This document shows positions 1-10,039 of a stretch of 64,000 nt of DNA, piece by piece. The DNA is taken from NCBI GenBank assembly GCA_032249735.1, contig JAVVHA010000006.1, positions 27,223 through 91,222 of the forward strand, written 5' to 3'. The DNA is from Dehalococcoidia bacterium (GTDB lineage Bacteria > Chloroflexota > Dehalococcoidia > SM23-28-2 > HRBIN24). The position numbers and the translations under genes are program-made. The notes under the pieces are model-generated. The model had not been told where the DNA came from and did no database searches. It saw nothing but the letters and a program-made list of their open reading frames with translations. How positions within the stretch are numbered: the first letter of the stretch is position 1; each line of letters opens with the position of its first letter.

Positions 1-621
1 GGCCCTCAGCCCCGGGAGTGTCTGGCGCGCCTGCGGGAGGTGGTGTCCGTATGCGTGGTGGGCAATCATGACCTGGCAGCCATCGGCCACCTATCTACCG
101 AGGACTTCAACCCGGATGCCGCCGCTGCCGCCCGCTGGACCGCCCGCCAGCTGGCGGAGGCTGATAGGGAGTATATCTATAGCCTCCCCCAGGTGGTGAG
201 GGAAGGGGATTTTACCCTAGTGCACGGGACCCTGCGGTGGCCGGTCTGGGAGTACCTGTACTCTTATGAGGCGGCCCAGGCCCATCTGCGGCGCCAGCAG
301 ACGCCTTTCAGCCTGGTGGGCCATACCCACGTCCCCACGCTAGTGGTGGAGGACGGGCGTTATCCCTACGGCTGCGAGCTCTTCTACCTGGAGGATGGAG
401 CCACCGTGACCTTGGATCCCTCGCGGCGTTTGGTCATCAACCCAGGGGGCGTGGGGCAGCCTCGCGACGGCGACCCCCGCGCATCTTACGCCGTTTACGA
501 CGTGGAGCAAGGGACTATCACCATCCACCGTGTGGAGTACGAAATCGAGGCCACGCAGCGGCTTATGATGGAGGCCGGCCTGCCCCGTTGGCTTATCCAG
601 CGCCTGTCCCTGGGCCGTTAG
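1..621 (+). CDS. Metallophosphoesterase family protein (5' end outside window)
   Basis: The frame is open from base 1, so the N-terminus lies upstream; a GTG at 40 is internal, because family members carry an N-terminal D-x-H metal motif not seen here. Visible calcineurin-type phosphoesterase features are GNHD early, LVHGT in the middle, and GHTHVP followed by a GGVGQPRDGDPRASY segment near the C-terminus. The GNHD/GHTH histidines and aspartates bind the two metals in this family. The YfcE/MJ0936-like architecture suggests a small phosphodiesterase or phosphatase of unknown substrate. Its 3' end overlaps the convergent cation transporter gene by 29 bases. Confidence 0.88.
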   Translation, partial: GPQPRECLARLREVVSVCVVGNHDLAAIGHLSTEDFNPDAAAAARWTARQLAEADREYIYSLPQVVREGDFTLVHGTLRWPVWEYLYSYEAAQAHLRRQQTPFSLVGHTHVPTLVVEDGRYPYGCELFYLEDGATVTLDPSRRLVINPGGVGQPRDGDPRASYAVYDVEQGTITIHRVEYEIEATQRLMMEAGLPRWLIQRLSLGR

Positions 622-1528
622 GGCAGTCTCGATGGTGCCCTTCTGGCTCCACGTATACCACGGCATCCTGGACCTGGGGCAGCTCCCTGCGGATGCGCTG
701 TGAGATGCGGCAGGCCAACTCGTGGGCCTCCTTCAGGGAGGCGTCGCCCGGGATATCCAGGGCCACGTCTAGGCAGATCCACGGTCCGGCCTGGCGCATG
801 CGCAGGGAGTGGTAGCGGGCGCCCTTGGCCTCCTCCTGGAGGATACGGCGAACCGCCACCTCCACGGCCACCGCAGGTGCTGCGTCCAGTAGGCCATGGC
901 TGGCCCGCCAACCCAGCCGCACCACGATGAAAAGCATGAGGGAGGCCACCACCAGGGCCCCGGCAGGGTCCAGCCATGGCATGCCCATGGCCGCCCCCAG
1001 CAGCCCAGCCATGGCAGCTATCTTGGCCCAGAGGTCGGTGGCGAAGTGGGCGGCGTCAGCCTCCAGGGCGTAGGAGCGATAGGTCATGGCCACCCGTCGC
1101 AGATACCGGGACATGACGAAGTCTACCACCATGGTGAGGGCGATGACCCCCAGGCCCAACAGGGGCATCCTCACCTCGTAGCCCAGAGCCAACTTCAGGC
1201 CCACCTCCACCACGATGCCTAAGGCCAGCATGGCCAGCAGGCCCATCTGCAACAGGGACGATAGGTTCTCGAACTTGGCATGGCCGTAATGGTGGTTGGC
1301 ATCAGGTGGCCTGGCGGCCATGGACACCCCCCAGTAGGAGAGAGCGGCAGCTGTCAAGTCGTTGAGGGAGTGGGCAGCGTCACCTAGGACGGCCAAAGAG
1401 CCGGTGAGCAAGTAGACCCCCACCTCCACCGACAGCAGCGATAGGGTGACCAGCACAGAGAGAAGGGCGGCCCAGCGCTTCTTGGCCTCCCCTTTCTCGT
1501 CCAGTGTCTGTCCCCAGCTAGTGGTCAT
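593..1528 (-). CDS. Cation diffusion facilitator family transporter (Zn/Fe/Mn-type efflux)
   Basis: A six-helix inner-membrane antiporter that exports divalent metals against protons. The transport-site residues are visible: GDAAHSLND in the second helix (D, H, D) and ADAAHFATD in the fifth (D, H, D), plus the conserved HHYGHAKFE loop. A cytoplasmic ferredoxin-like C-terminal domain ends in a short His/Cys tail (GHHRDCP). The ATG at 1528 follows AGGGTGAGG at good spacing and is preferred over a GTG at 1543. Metal specificity cannot be read from sequence. It follows marC by 23 bases on the same strand and may be the last gene of the hsp20-lon-marC run. Confidence 0.92.
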   Translation of the reverse strand: MTTSWGQTLDEKGEAKKRWAALLSVLVTLSLLSVEVGVYLLTGSLAVLGDAAHSLNDLTAAALSYWGVSMAARPPDANHHYGHAKFENLSSLLQMGLLAMLALGIVVEVGLKLALGYEVRMPLLGLGVIALTMVVDFVMSRYLRRVAMTYRSYALEADAAHFATDLWAKIAAMAGLLGAAMGMPWLDPAGALVVASLMLFIVVRLGWRASHGLLDAAPAVAVEVAVRRILQEEAKGARYHSLRMRQAGPWICLDVALDIPGDASLKEAHELACRISQRIRRELPQVQDAVVYVEPEGHHRDCPNGPGTGAG

Positions 1529-1551
1529 GGCCTCACCCTGCACGCGTCATT

Positions 1552-2145
1552 CTAGATGAATGTGCTGGCCCCCTCCAATATGAAATCCACGGCGATAGCC
1601 ATCAGAAGGATGCCTACCAACCGGGTGAGCAACCTGAGGGCAGCCTCCCCCAGGAGGCGAAATACGAGGTCTGAGCCCATGAAGGCGGCCCAGGACGCAG
1701 CCAATACGGCCCCCGCTCCTATCACGGGCACCTCTGGCCCCATGCTCTGGGAGAAGGAGACGGTGGCTGCCAGAGCGCCGGGTCCCACCAGAAGGGGAGT
1801 GGCCAGGGGCACCAGGGCTATCCCTAGCATGGCCTCCTCTCCCTTGCCTCCCTGCACCTCGATGCCCTCTCCTCTTTCCACCATGCGATATGCTGGCAAG
1901 ACCAGGAGGACCCCTGCTGCCACCTGGAAGCTGGAGGGGGATATGCCCAGGAAGTCCAGAACCTCCACCCCACTAAGGCTAAAGATCACCACCAGCACGA
2001 AAGCAGCTGCCACGGCGGCGGTGGCCACCGTGGCCTTCTGCCTGGCGCCCATCCCTTGCGTCAGCAGGTGGAAGACCAAGACGTTGCCTAGAGGATCGAT
2101 GATGGCGAAGAAGGACACTAGGGCGCGGGCCAGGTCACCCCACAT
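1552..2145 (-). CDS. MarC/NAAT family integral membrane protein
   Basis: A 197-residue protein with about six hydrophobic segments. The N-terminal FFAIIDPLGNVLVF stretch is the family hallmark (IDPxGN), and a LVGPGALAATVSF segment matches the second half-repeat LxGPG motif. MarC proteins were once linked to multiple antibiotic resistance, but that role was not confirmed; some homologues have been proposed as amino-acid channels or exporters. The ATG at 2145 starts 9 bases after the lon stop, so it is probably cotranscribed with lon. The function in this organism is unknown. Confidence 0.9.
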   Translation of the reverse strand: MWGDLARALVSFFAIIDPLGNVLVFHLLTQGMGARQKATVATAAVAAAFVLVVIFSLSGVEVLDFLGISPSSFQVAAGVLLVLPAYRMVERGEGIEVQGGKGEEAMLGIALVPLATPLLVGPGALAATVSFSQSMGPEVPVIGAGAVLAASWAAFMGSDLVFRLLGEAALRLLTRLVGILLMAIAVDFILEGASTFI

Positions 2146-2154
2146 GCCGACGCC

Positions 2155-4533
2155 TTAGGGGGTGCCGGCCGCCGGCGCGGGCTCCTCCTGCGCCTCAGGG
2201 TGGAGGGCGGCTGCCAGGACCTCGTCCATGTGGGACACCAGCAACACCTCCATCTGCTGCCTCACCTCCGCTGGCACCTCTTGCAGGTCCTGCTGGTTGT
2301 CTCGGGGGATGATGACACGACGGATGCCAGCGCGGTGGGCGGCCAGGACCTTGTCCCTTATGGCCCCCACGGGCAATACCCGACCTCTCAGGGTGATCTC
2401 ACCTGTCATGGCTATCCCCTTACGCACGGGGCGCCTTGTGACCGCCGATACCAAAGCGGTGGCCATGGTGATGCCCGCCGATGGCCCATCCTTGGGGATG
2501 GCCCCTGCCGGCACGTGGATGTGCACGTCGTGTCTTTCGAAGAAGGCGGGGTCGACGCCTAGGGCCTGGGCGCGGCTGCGAGCATATGTCAGGGCCGCCT
2601 GCCCCGACTCCTGCATCACCTCCCCCAGCTTGCCGGTGAGGATGAGGCGGCCCTTGCCGGGGACCACCGTCGCCTCCACGTAGAGGATGTCGCCTCCAAA
2701 GGGGGTGGCAGCCATGCCTGTGGCCACCCCCACCTCGTCCTCCTCCTCCGCCATCTGCCAGCGGTATCGGGGTGGCCCCAAAAACTCCTGTAAGGAAGCG
2801 GCGGTGACCACCACTGGCTCCCCGCGTCCCTCGGCGATGCGCTGCGCCACGCGGCGGCATATGGCCCCTAGCTCCCGTTCCAGCTGCCTGACCCCAGCCT
2901 CCCGGGTGTAGGAGCGGATGAGCTCCAGTATGGCCTCATCTGATACCTCTAGCATCCCTTCAGGGATACCGTTCTCCTGGAGCTGGCGTGGGAGGAGGTA
3001 GCGGCGGGCTATCTCCAGCTTCTGGCCCTCGGTGTAGCCGGGGATCTCGATGATCTCCATGCGGTCCCGCAAGGCTGGCGGTATGGTGTCCACCACGTTG
3101 GCGGTGGTGATGAAGAAGACCTGGGAGAGGTCGAAGGGGACGTCCAAGTAGTGGTCCACGAAGGCATGGTTCTGAGCGGGGTCCAGCACCTCCAGGAGGG
3201 CGGCTGCCGGGTCGCCCCGGAAGTCGACGCCCAGCTTATCCACCTCGTCCAACATGAAGAGGGGGTTCTTGGTGCCGGCCCGCCTTATCTCCTGGATGAT
3301 GCGCCCAGGCAAGGCGCCGACGTAGGTGCGGCGGTGGCCACGGATCTCGGCCTCGTCCCGCACCCCACCCAGGGATATGCGCACGAATCGTCGGCCAAGG
3401 GCCCTGGCGATGGACTGTCCCAGGGATGTCTTGCCCACGCCCGGTGGCCCCACGAAACACAGGATGGGCGACCGCGTGTCCCAGCCCTTGAGCTTGCGCA
3501 CCGCCAAATAGCCCAAGATGCGCTCCTTCACCTGCTCCAGGTCGGCGTGGTCCTCGTCCAGGATCTGGCGGGCACGGGCCATGTCTAAGTTGTCCTCGGT
3601 GCGGCGGTCCCAGGGGAGGTCGGCCAGCCACTCCAGGTAGGTGCGGGCCACCTGGTACTCGGGGGACTGGGGAGGGATGGTGCGCAACCGCTCCAGCTCC
3701 CGCTCCGCCTCACGGCGGGCCACCTCCGGCAGGTGGGCGGCATCGAGGCGTTCTTTCAGCTCCACCAGCTCCGGTGGCAGCTCCCCCTCCCCCAGCTCCC
3801 GCTGGATGGCCCGCAACTGCTCCCGCAGGATGACCTCCCGCTGGCGCCGCTCCAGCTCTGAGCGCACCTTCTGCTGGATCTGGGTGGTCACCTCCAGCAC
3901 CTCTAGCTCGTGCTCCAGGAGGCGGAGGACGAGGGAGAGGCGTTCCCGCAGGTCTAGGGTCTCCAGCACTTGCTGCCGCTCCTCGGGTCGCAGGGGGAGG
4001 TTGGCGGCTACGAAGTCGGCCAGGGGGCCTGGCTCCACGATGCCCGCCGCCATGAGGGCCAGCTCCTTAGGTGCCTGTTCTGACATCTGCACTATCCGTT
4101 GGAAGAGCTGGAGGACTTGTCGCTGTAAGGCCTCCACCTCCACGGAGCGCTCCCCTGGCTCCGCTAGCACCTCCACCCGGCCCTTGAGCCACGGCTCCCT
4201 CTGCTCCAGGGAGACGAGGCGCACCCGGGCCATCCCTTGGAGGATGGCATGGACTGCCCCCTCAGGGGTCTTGGCCATGCGGGCGATGATGGCGGCAGTC
4301 CCAATCTGGTAGATCTCCCCCCGGTATTGGCCGTCTTGGGGGCGCTGGGCGAAGATACCTACTACCTTGCCCACGTTGATGGCGTCGTCGATGGCCTGGA
4401 CCTCCGGTGGCTCGGTGGCCACCACCGGCACCATCTGGGAAGGGAAAAGGACGTTGGGCCCGCTGGCGATGATGGGGATCACCTCGGGCACCTTCACCAC
4501 TGCCCGACGGGACGTGACCTCTGTCGACTCCAC
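2155..4533 (-). CDS. lon: ATP-dependent protease Lon (LonA type)
   Basis: A 792-residue LonA homohexameric serine protease that degrades misfolded and regulatory proteins in the cytoplasm. In order: LON substrate-binding domain (about residues 14-210), a coiled helical segment, AAA+ module with Walker A GPPGVGKT (362-369) and Walker [10 protein letters not shown] (425-433), and the protease domain with catalytic Ser685 in KDGPSAG and Lys728 in IRDKVLAAH. The length is normal. GTG at 4533 lies a few bases after a GGGGAG ribosome site and 14 bases past the hsp20 stop. The hsp20-lon pairing suggests a heat-shock or proteostasis operon. Confidence 0.98.
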   Translation of the reverse strand: MESTEVTSRRAVVKVPEVIPIIASGPNVLFPSQMVPVVATEPPEVQAIDDAINVGKVVGIFAQRPQDGQYRGEIYQIGTAAIIARMAKTPEGAVHAILQGMARVRLVSLEQREPWLKGRVEVLAEPGERSVEVEALQRQVLQLFQRIVQMSEQAPKELALMAAGIVEPGPLADFVAANLPLRPEERQQVLETLDLRERLSLVLRLLEHELEVLEVTTQIQQKVRSELERRQREVILREQLRAIQRELGEGELPPELVELKERLDAAHLPEVARREAERELERLRTIPPQSPEYQVARTYLEWLADLPWDRRTEDNLDMARARQILDEDHADLEQVKERILGYLAVRKLKGWDTRSPILCFVGPPGVGKTSLGQSIARALGRRFVRISLGGVRDEAEIRGHRRTYVGALPGRIIQEIRRAGTKNPLFMLDEVDKLGVDFRGDPAAALLEVLDPAQNHAFVDHYLDVPFDLSQVFFITTANVVDTIPPALRDRMEIIEIPGYTEGQKLEIARRYLLPRQLQENGIPEGMLEVSDEAILELIRSYTREAGVRQLERELGAICRRVAQRIAEGRGEPVVVTAASLQEFLGPPRYRWQMAEEEDEVGVATGMAATPFGGDILYVEATVVPGKGRLILTGKLGEVMQESGQAALTYARSRAQALGVDPAFFERHDVHIHVPAGAIPKDGPSAGITMATALVSAVTRRPVRKGIAMTGEITLRGRVLPVGAIRDKVLAAHRAGIRRVIIPRDNQQDLQEVPAEVRQQMEVLLVSHMDEVLAAALHPEAQEEPAPAAGTP

Positions 4534-4547
4534 CTCTCCCCTGCCCC

Positions 4548-4988
4548 TTACTGGGTCATGATACGCATATGCCTGGTGGCCTTGCGGCGCACCTTCGGCA
4601 GAACGATCTCCAGGAAGCCGTCGTTGTATTTCACTTCTACGCTTTCTGGGTCCACATCGGTGGGGAGGGCGAGCTGGCGCTGGAATGCGCCATAGCAGAC
4701 CTCCACCTGATAATAGACGCGGCCCTGGGGCCCCCTGGGCATCTCCCTCTCCCCACGCACGGTCAGGGAGCGGCCGTCTAAGGTCAGCTCCACCTCTTGG
4801 TCGCGGATGCCCGCTACCTCCAGCACCACCACTACTGCGTCCTCCGTCTCATAGATGTCGGCTGGAGGCTCGAAGATGGGGGGGCAGAAGCGGGTGGGTG
4901 CGGTGGTGCCCATGAGCTGCTGCCAGGTGCGCTCCATCCTCTCCCGGAATCGCTCCATCTCTTGGAAGAGCTCCTCGTCCAAGCGCAT
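4548..4988 (-). CDS. Hsp20/alpha-crystallin small heat shock protein
   Basis: A 146-residue holdase-type chaperone. The alpha-crystallin domain spans about residues 37-138: [19 protein letters not shown] opens the first strands, and [11 protein letters not shown] is the family's A-x-x-x-n-G-v-L motif near the end. The N-terminal arm (about 35 residues) is helical and glutamate/arginine rich, as in proteins that form oligomers. ATG at 4988 is preceded by GAGGTGAGAAG. It is the first gene of the run leading to lon, so a chaperone and a protease are expressed together. A 12-base perfect palindrome lies just upstream. Confidence 0.96.
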   Translation of the reverse strand: MRLDEELFQEMERFRERMERTWQQLMGTTAPTRFCPPIFEPPADIYETEDAVVVVLEVAGIRDQEVELTLDGRSLTVRGEREMPRGPQGRVYYQVEVCYGAFQRQLALPTDVDPESVEVKYNDGFLEIVLPKVRRKATRHMRIMTQ

Positions 4989-5013
4989 CTTCTCACCTCA
5001 CCAGGACAGACGT

Positions 5014-5025
5014 CATGATATCATG
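5014..5025. promoter_or_regulatory. Perfect 12-bp palindrome upstream of hsp20-lon
   Basis: CATGATATCATG is its own reverse complement and sits between the gyrA stop and the hsp20 start, 26 bases before the hsp20 ATG. Placement suggests an operator for the heat-shock operon. It does not match the CIRCE or HAIR/HspR consensus, so the binding protein is unknown and chance is possible. Confidence 0.35.
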
Positions 5026-5028
5026 TCT

Positions 5029-7530
5029 TTAGCTCAGGTCTCCCCCTCTGTCCATGGGCACCACTGCCATGCCCACCACCCGGTCCTGGGGGGAGAGTTC
5101 CATGATCTTCACGCCTTGGGTGGAGCGCCCCTGGAGGGGCACATCGGCCACCGCAGTGCGCAGGGCCACCCCGTCCTGGGAGAGGATGACCAGCTGGTCG
5201 TTGGGGAAGACCAGGCGGGCGGTGGCCAGGGGGCCGGTGCGGGGCCCCGTCTTATAGGTGATGACCCCCTGACCTCCGCGGTGGTGGGTGGGATAATGGG
5301 CGATGGGGGTGCGTTTGCCATAGCCGCGGGCGCTGACCACCAGCAGCTCCCCTCCCTGTTCCACCACCTCCATGGCCACCACCTCGTCCCCTGGGGCCAG
5401 TCGGATGCCCCTGACCCCTCCCGATTTGCGGGAGGCCAGGCGCAGTTGCTCTACTGGGAAACGGAGGGCCTTGCCTTGGGCGGTGACCAGGATCACCTCC
5501 TGGCCGTCGTGGGCGAGGCGGGCCGAGACCAGGCTATCCCCAGGCTCCAGGTCCATGACCACGATGCCCCGGCGCCCGGCAGCGGACAAGGCCGTAAGGG
5601 GCGTTCGCTTCACCTCTCCCAACCTGGTGGCTAGGACGAGGTAGTCGTGGTCGGCGCCTTGGGGATGGCGGACCACGGCAGTCACCCTTTCCCCCTGGTC
5701 CAGGCCCACGAGGTTTACCAGGGCTTGGCCGCGGCCGTGACGTCCCTCCTCGGGCACCTCGTAGGCCCGCACCTGGAAGCAGCGGCCGCGGTCGGTGAGA
5801 AAGAAGAGGTCGTCGCGGGTGTCGGCCACCACTAGGTGGGCTAGGGCGTCGTCATCGCGTGTGCGCATGGAGGTGACCCCTTTCCCGCCGCGCCTCTGGG
5901 CCCGGTACGAGGAGAGGGGGACTCGCTTTATGTACCCCCTGGCGGAGAGGACTACCACCACCGTCTGGTGGGGCACCAGGTCCTCTTCGCTCATCTCCTC
6001 CGGCTCCTGCTCCAGGATGAGGGTGCGGCGGGGGTCACCATACTGCTTTTTCAGCTCACGCATCTCCTCCTGGATGATGTGGTCCACCTTGCGGGGGTTG
6101 GCCAGGAGGTCCTCTAGATAGGCGATCTCCTTGATGACCTCTTCATACTCTTGGCGTAGTTTCTCCCGTTCTAGCCGCGCCAAGCGCCGCAACTGCATGT
6201 CCAGGACGGCCTGGGCCTGCCGCTCCGTGAGATGAAAGGGGGGAGCCATAAGGCGACTGCGGGCCTCCTCCGCGGAGGAGGCCTCCCTGATGGTGCGGAT
6301 GACCTGGTCCAGATGGTCCAGGGCGCGCATAAGCCCCTGCAGGATGTGCTCACGCTCCTGGGCCCGCGCTAGGTCGAACTGGGCACGGCGGCGCACCACC
6401 TCCCGCCGGTGCTCCACGAAGGCGGTGAGCATGCCCTTGAGGCCCACGGTGCGGGGCTGGCCTCCCACCAGGGCCAGCATGTTGACGTTGTAGGCCATCT
6501 GCATTGGGGTGTGCTTGTAGAGGGCGGCCAGCACCTGGCGGGGGTTGGCGTCCCTCTTGACCTCCACCACGATGCGCAGGCCCTCCCGGTCCGATTCGTC
6601 GCGCACGTCGGCGATGCCCTCGATGCGGCGGTCGCGGGCCAGCTCGGCGATGCGGGCCACTAAGGCGGCCTTAGCTACCCGGTAGGGCAACTCCGTGACC
6701 ACGATCTGATGCCCACGGGCGGTGGGCTCGATGCGGGCGCGGGCCTGCATCACGATGCGCCCCCGTCCCTCAGCGTAGGCGCGGGCGATGGCGTCTTCCC
6801 GACGCTCCACTCGATGGCCATCGCCGGCGATGGCCTTCACCTTCTCGTAGCGGAAGACGATGCCCCCCGTGGGGAAGTCGGGGCCGCGCACGATGCGGGC
6901 CAGCTCCTCGGTGGTGGCATCGGGGTGGTCGATGAGGTAGGATACAGCCTCACAGATCTCGCCCAGGTTATGGGGGGGTATGTCTGTGGCCATACCCACA
7001 GCGATGCCTGAGGCCCCGTTGACCAGGAGGTTGGGCAGCCGTGTGGGCAGGACCGTGGGCTCCCTGAGGGTGTCATCGAAGTTAGGTACGAAGTCCACCG
7101 TCTCCTTCTCGATGTCCGCCAGCATCTCCTCGGCGATGGGGGCGAGGCGGGCTTCCGTATAGCGCATGGCGGCGGGGGGGTCGTCGTCGATGGAGCCGAA
7201 GTTGCCTTGTCCGTCCACCAGGGGGTAACGCATGGTGAAGGGCTGGGCCATGCGCACCATGGCCTCGTATACTGGGTCGTCGCCATGGGGGTGGTACTTG
7301 CCCAACACCTCCCCCACGATGCGGGCGCTCTTCTTGAAAGGCTGGCCAGGGCGGAGCCCCAGCTCCCACATGACGTATAGGATGCGTCTTTGCACGGGCT
7401 TGAGGCCATCGCGCACATCGGGCAACGCCCTAGAGACGATGACGCTCATGGCGTAATCGAGATAGGCTGCCCGCATCTCATCCTCGATGCGTACAGGCCG
7501 TACCTCGCGGGCGATGCGCTCCAGGGTCAT
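5029..7530 (-). CDS. gyrA: DNA gyrase subunit A
   Basis: The 833-residue breakage-reunion subunit of type IIA topoisomerase, which with GyrB introduces negative supercoils. Catalytic Tyr124 lies in AAMRYTEAR, and the GyrA box QRRGGKG (545-551) identifies gyrase rather than ParC; the C-terminal beta-pinwheel follows. The quinolone-determining region reads [11 protein letters not shown], so the positions equal to E. coli Ser83, Ala84 and Asp87 are Asp85, Pro86 and Glu89. Between [10 protein letters not shown] and AYAEGRGRI there are roughly 20 residues more than in the E. coli-type layout. ATG at 7530 follows GAGGAG. Confidence 0.98.
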   Translation of the reverse strand: MTLERIAREVRPVRIEDEMRAAYLDYAMSVIVSRALPDVRDGLKPVQRRILYVMWELGLRPGQPFKKSARIVGEVLGKYHPHGDDPVYEAMVRMAQPFTMRYPLVDGQGNFGSIDDDPPAAMRYTEARLAPIAEEMLADIEKETVDFVPNFDDTLREPTVLPTRLPNLLVNGASGIAVGMATDIPPHNLGEICEAVSYLIDHPDATTEELARIVRGPDFPTGGIVFRYEKVKAIAGDGHRVERREDAIARAYAEGRGRIVMQARARIEPTARGHQIVVTELPYRVAKAALVARIAELARDRRIEGIADVRDESDREGLRIVVEVKRDANPRQVLAALYKHTPMQMAYNVNMLALVGGQPRTVGLKGMLTAFVEHRREVVRRRAQFDLARAQEREHILQGLMRALDHLDQVIRTIREASSAEEARSRLMAPPFHLTERQAQAVLDMQLRRLARLEREKLRQEYEEVIKEIAYLEDLLANPRKVDHIIQEEMRELKKQYGDPRRTLILEQEPEEMSEEDLVPHQTVVVVLSARGYIKRVPLSSYRAQRRGGKGVTSMRTRDDDALAHLVVADTRDDLFFLTDRGRCFQVRAYEVPEEGRHGRGQALVNLVGLDQGERVTAVVRHPQGADHDYLVLATRLGEVKRTPLTALSAAGRRGIVVMDLEPGDSLVSARLAHDGQEVILVTAQGKALRFPVEQLRLASRKSGGVRGIRLAPGDEVVAMEVVEQGGELLVVSARGYGKRTPIAHYPTHHRGGQGVITYKTGPRTGPLATARLVFPNDQLVILSQDGVALRTAVADVPLQGRSTQGVKIMELSPQDRVVGMAVVPMDRGGDLS

Positions 7531-7568
7531 AGGCTCCTCGGGTGATTGGGATGTTATCCTACGACTCC

Positions 7569-7598
7569 ATCATAAGGGCTAAGGAGGGGGGAGTCCAA
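7569..7598 (-). promoter_or_regulatory. Candidate sigma70-type promoter for gyrA
   Basis: Read on the minus strand: TTGGAC (7598-7593), an 18-base spacer, then TATGAT (7574-7569), giving a predicted start near 7562 and a leader of about 31 bases to the gyrA ATG. The -10 matches 5 of 6 consensus bases; the -35 is weak. It overlaps the end of the upstream amidotransferase gene. Confidence 0.4.
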
Positions 7599-8295
7599 CG
7601 TCCTCCGCCACGGCGGCGCAGGCGGCCACAAAGGCTCGGAAGAGGGGGGCGGCATGGGCCAGGGGCGCGGCTTTGGGCCCCTCCGCCCGCATCTCTGGTC
7701 GCTCGGGATGCCACTGCACACCTACTGCCCATGGGTGTCCCTCCAGCTGCACTGCCTCCACCAGCCCATCGGGGGAGAGGGCCAGGGGGCGGAGGCCAGG
7801 AGCTAACCCCTCGGGGGTCACTGCCTGGTGATGACGAGAGTTGACCAAGAGGGACTGGGTGCCATAGAGGGCCGCGAGGAGCCCTTCAGTCAGCACCACC
7901 AGGTGCCAGGACGAGGCGCCTCCCTCCTCTGCCTCATGGCCCTCCACATGCTGCAAAAGCCTCCCCCCTAGGGCCACGTTCAGCAGCTGATGCCCCCGGC
8001 AGATGCCCAGGATGGGGATCCCCCGTCGCAAGGCCTCCCGCAGAAGGGCCAGCTCATGGCGGTCTCGCTCCCGATTGGGGGGCTGGGTGCGGGGGTGCCG
8101 GGGCTGCCCGTAAAGGGCAGGGTCCACGTCCACCCCACCGGTGATGAGGAGCCCTTGCACCCCCAAAAGGCCCTGTCCGGGGGGCAGGCGCACTGGCTCC
8201 CCGCCGGCGTGGGCTATGCTTTCTTCATAGTGGCGGAACCGCTCACCCACCGGCGCTCGCCACAGGGGGATGCCTATGCGGGGCTTTCGACTCAT
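7579..8295 (-). CDS. Class I glutamine amidotransferase, peptidase C26 (gamma-glutamyl hydrolase/PuuD-like)
   Basis: A 238-residue stand-alone amidotransferase-fold hydrolase. Nucleophile Cys99 lies in GICRGHQLLNV, and the rest of the triad is His196 and Glu198 in VQWHPER. The early LLITGGVDVDPALYG segment is typical of the gamma-glutamyl-GABA hydrolase (PuuD) group, which cleaves gamma-glutamyl amides in polyamine breakdown. No other puu genes are nearby, so the substrate is uncertain. ATG at 8295 follows a strong AGGAGGAG site. It is 15 bases downstream of the ABC-2 permease gene and may be cotranscribed with it. Confidence 0.9.
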   Translation of the reverse strand: MSRKPRIGIPLWRAPVGERFRHYEESIAHAGGEPVRLPPGQGLLGVQGLLITGGVDVDPALYGQPRHPRTQPPNRERDRHELALLREALRRGIPILGICRGHQLLNVALGGRLLQHVEGHEAEEGGASSWHLVVLTEGLLAALYGTQSLLVNSRHHQAVTPEGLAPGLRPLALSPDGLVEAVQLEGHPWAVGVQWHPERPEMRAEGPKAAPLAHAAPLFRAFVAACAAVAEDVGLPPP

Positions 8296-8310
8296 TGCTT
8301 CTCCTCCTCA

Positions 8311-9093
8311 TCAGCGGATAAGACGTCGCCTCATCAGGACCAGGGCTAGGAAGTAAAACAGCAGGGCGACGACGCACACCCAGGCCAGGTCCCAGGCCGC
8401 CTCCCAGCTCACCCGGCCTGTCACCAGGGCCCGGTGGACCTGGGCCACGTGGGCCGCTGGCACCCACCAGGCCGCCTTCTGCACCCATCCCGGCATCTGC
8501 TCCAGGGGGAAGAAGGCCCCCGAAAGCCAGAACTGGGGGGTGATGTAAACAGCGAAGAAGTAGTTGAGAGAGCTGATGGAGCGGGCTACCGTTGTGTAAC
8601 ATAGAGCTACAGAGCCGAACAGGGCCCCAGATGCCACGGCCATGGCTGGCACCAGGACGGCCCACGCCGACTCCACAGCGTTGAACGCTGTAATAACTAT
8701 GAGGATGTACACGCTGGAGATGACGCCCCGGGTGGCCGCCCACATGATCTCGCCGGTGGTCACATCGTCCACAGAGAGAGGGGTGGCTAGGACGGCATCG
8801 AAGGTGCGCAGGTTCTCCATGCGGAAGTAGGAGCCCCATCCCGCTTCAGCGGAGGCTGCCCACATGGGGTAAACGGCCAGGAGGCCTGGGGCTACGAACT
8901 TCAGGTAGCTCTCCGCCTCTTGCAGCTCCACGAATCCTCCCAGCCCCAGTCCTAGTGCCACCAGGGTTACCACGGGCTCCACCAGCCCCCAGATGGCCTC
9001 CGACCACCAGATGTTTAAGAAGACATCGCGGTTGCGCTGCCACATGCGTAGGGCGCGGTAGGACACCTCTGGTCTGGGCAGGGCAATGGTCAT
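8311..9093 (-). CDS. ABC-2 type transporter permease (NodJ-like)
   Basis: A 260-residue polytopic membrane protein with about six helices. Features of the ABC-2 exporter family are visible: an N-terminal cytoplasmic segment, a long glycine-rich first helix pair, and the late LSGAFFPLEQMPGWVQ loop before the final helices (usual form: SGxFFPxxxLP). Its ATG overlaps the TGA of the ATPase gene by four bases (ATGA), so translation is probably coupled. The pair most resembles NodIJ/DrrAB-type exporters of lipids, polyketides or drugs. The substrate is unknown. Confidence 0.9.
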   Translation of the reverse strand: MTIALPRPEVSYRALRMWQRNRDVFLNIWWSEAIWGLVEPVVTLVALGLGLGGFVELQEAESYLKFVAPGLLAVYPMWAASAEAGWGSYFRMENLRTFDAVLATPLSVDDVTTGEIMWAATRGVISSVYILIVITAFNAVESAWAVLVPAMAVASGALFGSVALCYTTVARSISSLNYFFAVYITPQFWLSGAFFPLEQMPGWVQKAAWWVPAAHVAQVHRALVTGRVSWEAAWDLAWVCVVALLFYFLALVLMRRRLIR

Positions 9094-10013
9094 TCCACAA
9101 GCGCCCTCCCCGTCAGGCGCAAGAAGACGTCCTCTAAGTTAGCCCGCCGGTACACCACTTGCATCCCCATCCCCCGCATTGCCGCGGGATCGAGTCCATC
9201 GGGGCGGCGCAGGTAGAGGTAGACCACATCCTCCGTCTCCTCCACCTCCACACCGCTGGTGCGGGCAGCGAGGGCGCACAGATATCTCCTCTCCTTGGGG
9301 GTGGGAGAGCGGACCTCTACCACCTCCCTTCCAGCGTAGGCCTCTATTAGCTCCCGTGGGCTGCCTTCGGCCAGGATGCGCCCCTGGTGGAGGATGATGA
9401 GGCGGTCACACAGCTGTTCGGCCTCCTCCATGTAATGGGTGGTGAGGAGCATGGTGATGCCCTGGCTCTGCAGCTGGCGCAGCTTCTGCCAGACTAGATG
9501 TCGCGCTTGAGGGTCCAGCCCAGCCGTGGGCTCGTCCAGGATGAGGAGGCGAGGGGCGTTGATGAGGGCGCGGGCGATGATGAGCCGCCGCCGCAGCCCT
9601 CCGGAGAGGGAGTCGATGCGGGCGTTCTCCCGCTCCTTTAGGTGGAAGAGCTGTAGGACCTCCTCAATGCGTTCCTCGGCCAACTTTCGGGGCAGGTCGA
9701 AGTAGCGGCTGTAGACGAGGAGGTTTTGGCGTACCGTCAGCTCGGGGTCCAGGTTATCATGCTGGGGCACCAGGCCCAAACGAGCCCTTATGCGACGGCC
9801 GTAGCGGGAGACATCCAGGCCGTCCACCAGCAGCTCTCCGCCGCTGGGCGGGGAGAGACCGGCCACCATGCGGATGGTGGTGGTCTTGCCGGCCCCATTA
9901 GGGCCTAGGATGCCAAAGACCTCCCCCTCCTCCACTTGGAAGGAGATGCCGTCCACAGCCACTACGGAGCCGAAGGATTTGCGAAGGCCCCGTGCCACCA
10001 CCAGGGTCCCCAT
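9090..10013 (-). CDS. ABC transporter ATP-binding protein (NodI/DrrA-like)
   Basis: A 307-residue nucleotide-binding subunit that energises the adjacent permease. Walker A GPNGAGKT is at 37-44, the signature LSGGLRRR at 136-143, and Walker B LLILDEP at 156-162, followed by the D-loop and the switch histidine in LLTTHYMEEAEQL. The signature's GGLRRR in place of GGQ/GGM-x-x-R is typical of NodI-type ATPases. A C-terminal domain of about 80 residues follows, as in DrrA/DUF4162 proteins. The ribosome site ahead of the ATG at 10013 is weak. It lies 26 bases downstream of the TPR gene. Confidence 0.93.
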   Translation of the reverse strand: MGTLVVARGLRKSFGSVVAVDGISFQVEEGEVFGILGPNGAGKTTTIRMVAGLSPPSGGELLVDGLDVSRYGRRIRARLGLVPQHDNLDPELTVRQNLLVYSRYFDLPRKLAEERIEEVLQLFHLKERENARIDSLSGGLRRRLIIARALINAPRLLILDEPTAGLDPQARHLVWQKLRQLQSQGITMLLTTHYMEEAEQLCDRLIILHQGRILAEGSPRELIEAYAGREVVEVRSPTPKERRYLCALAARTSGVEVEETEDVVYLYLRRPDGLDPAAMRGMGMQVVYRRANLEDVFLRLTGRALVE

Positions 10014-10039
10014 CCCAATTGCATGATATCAGGGTGGAA

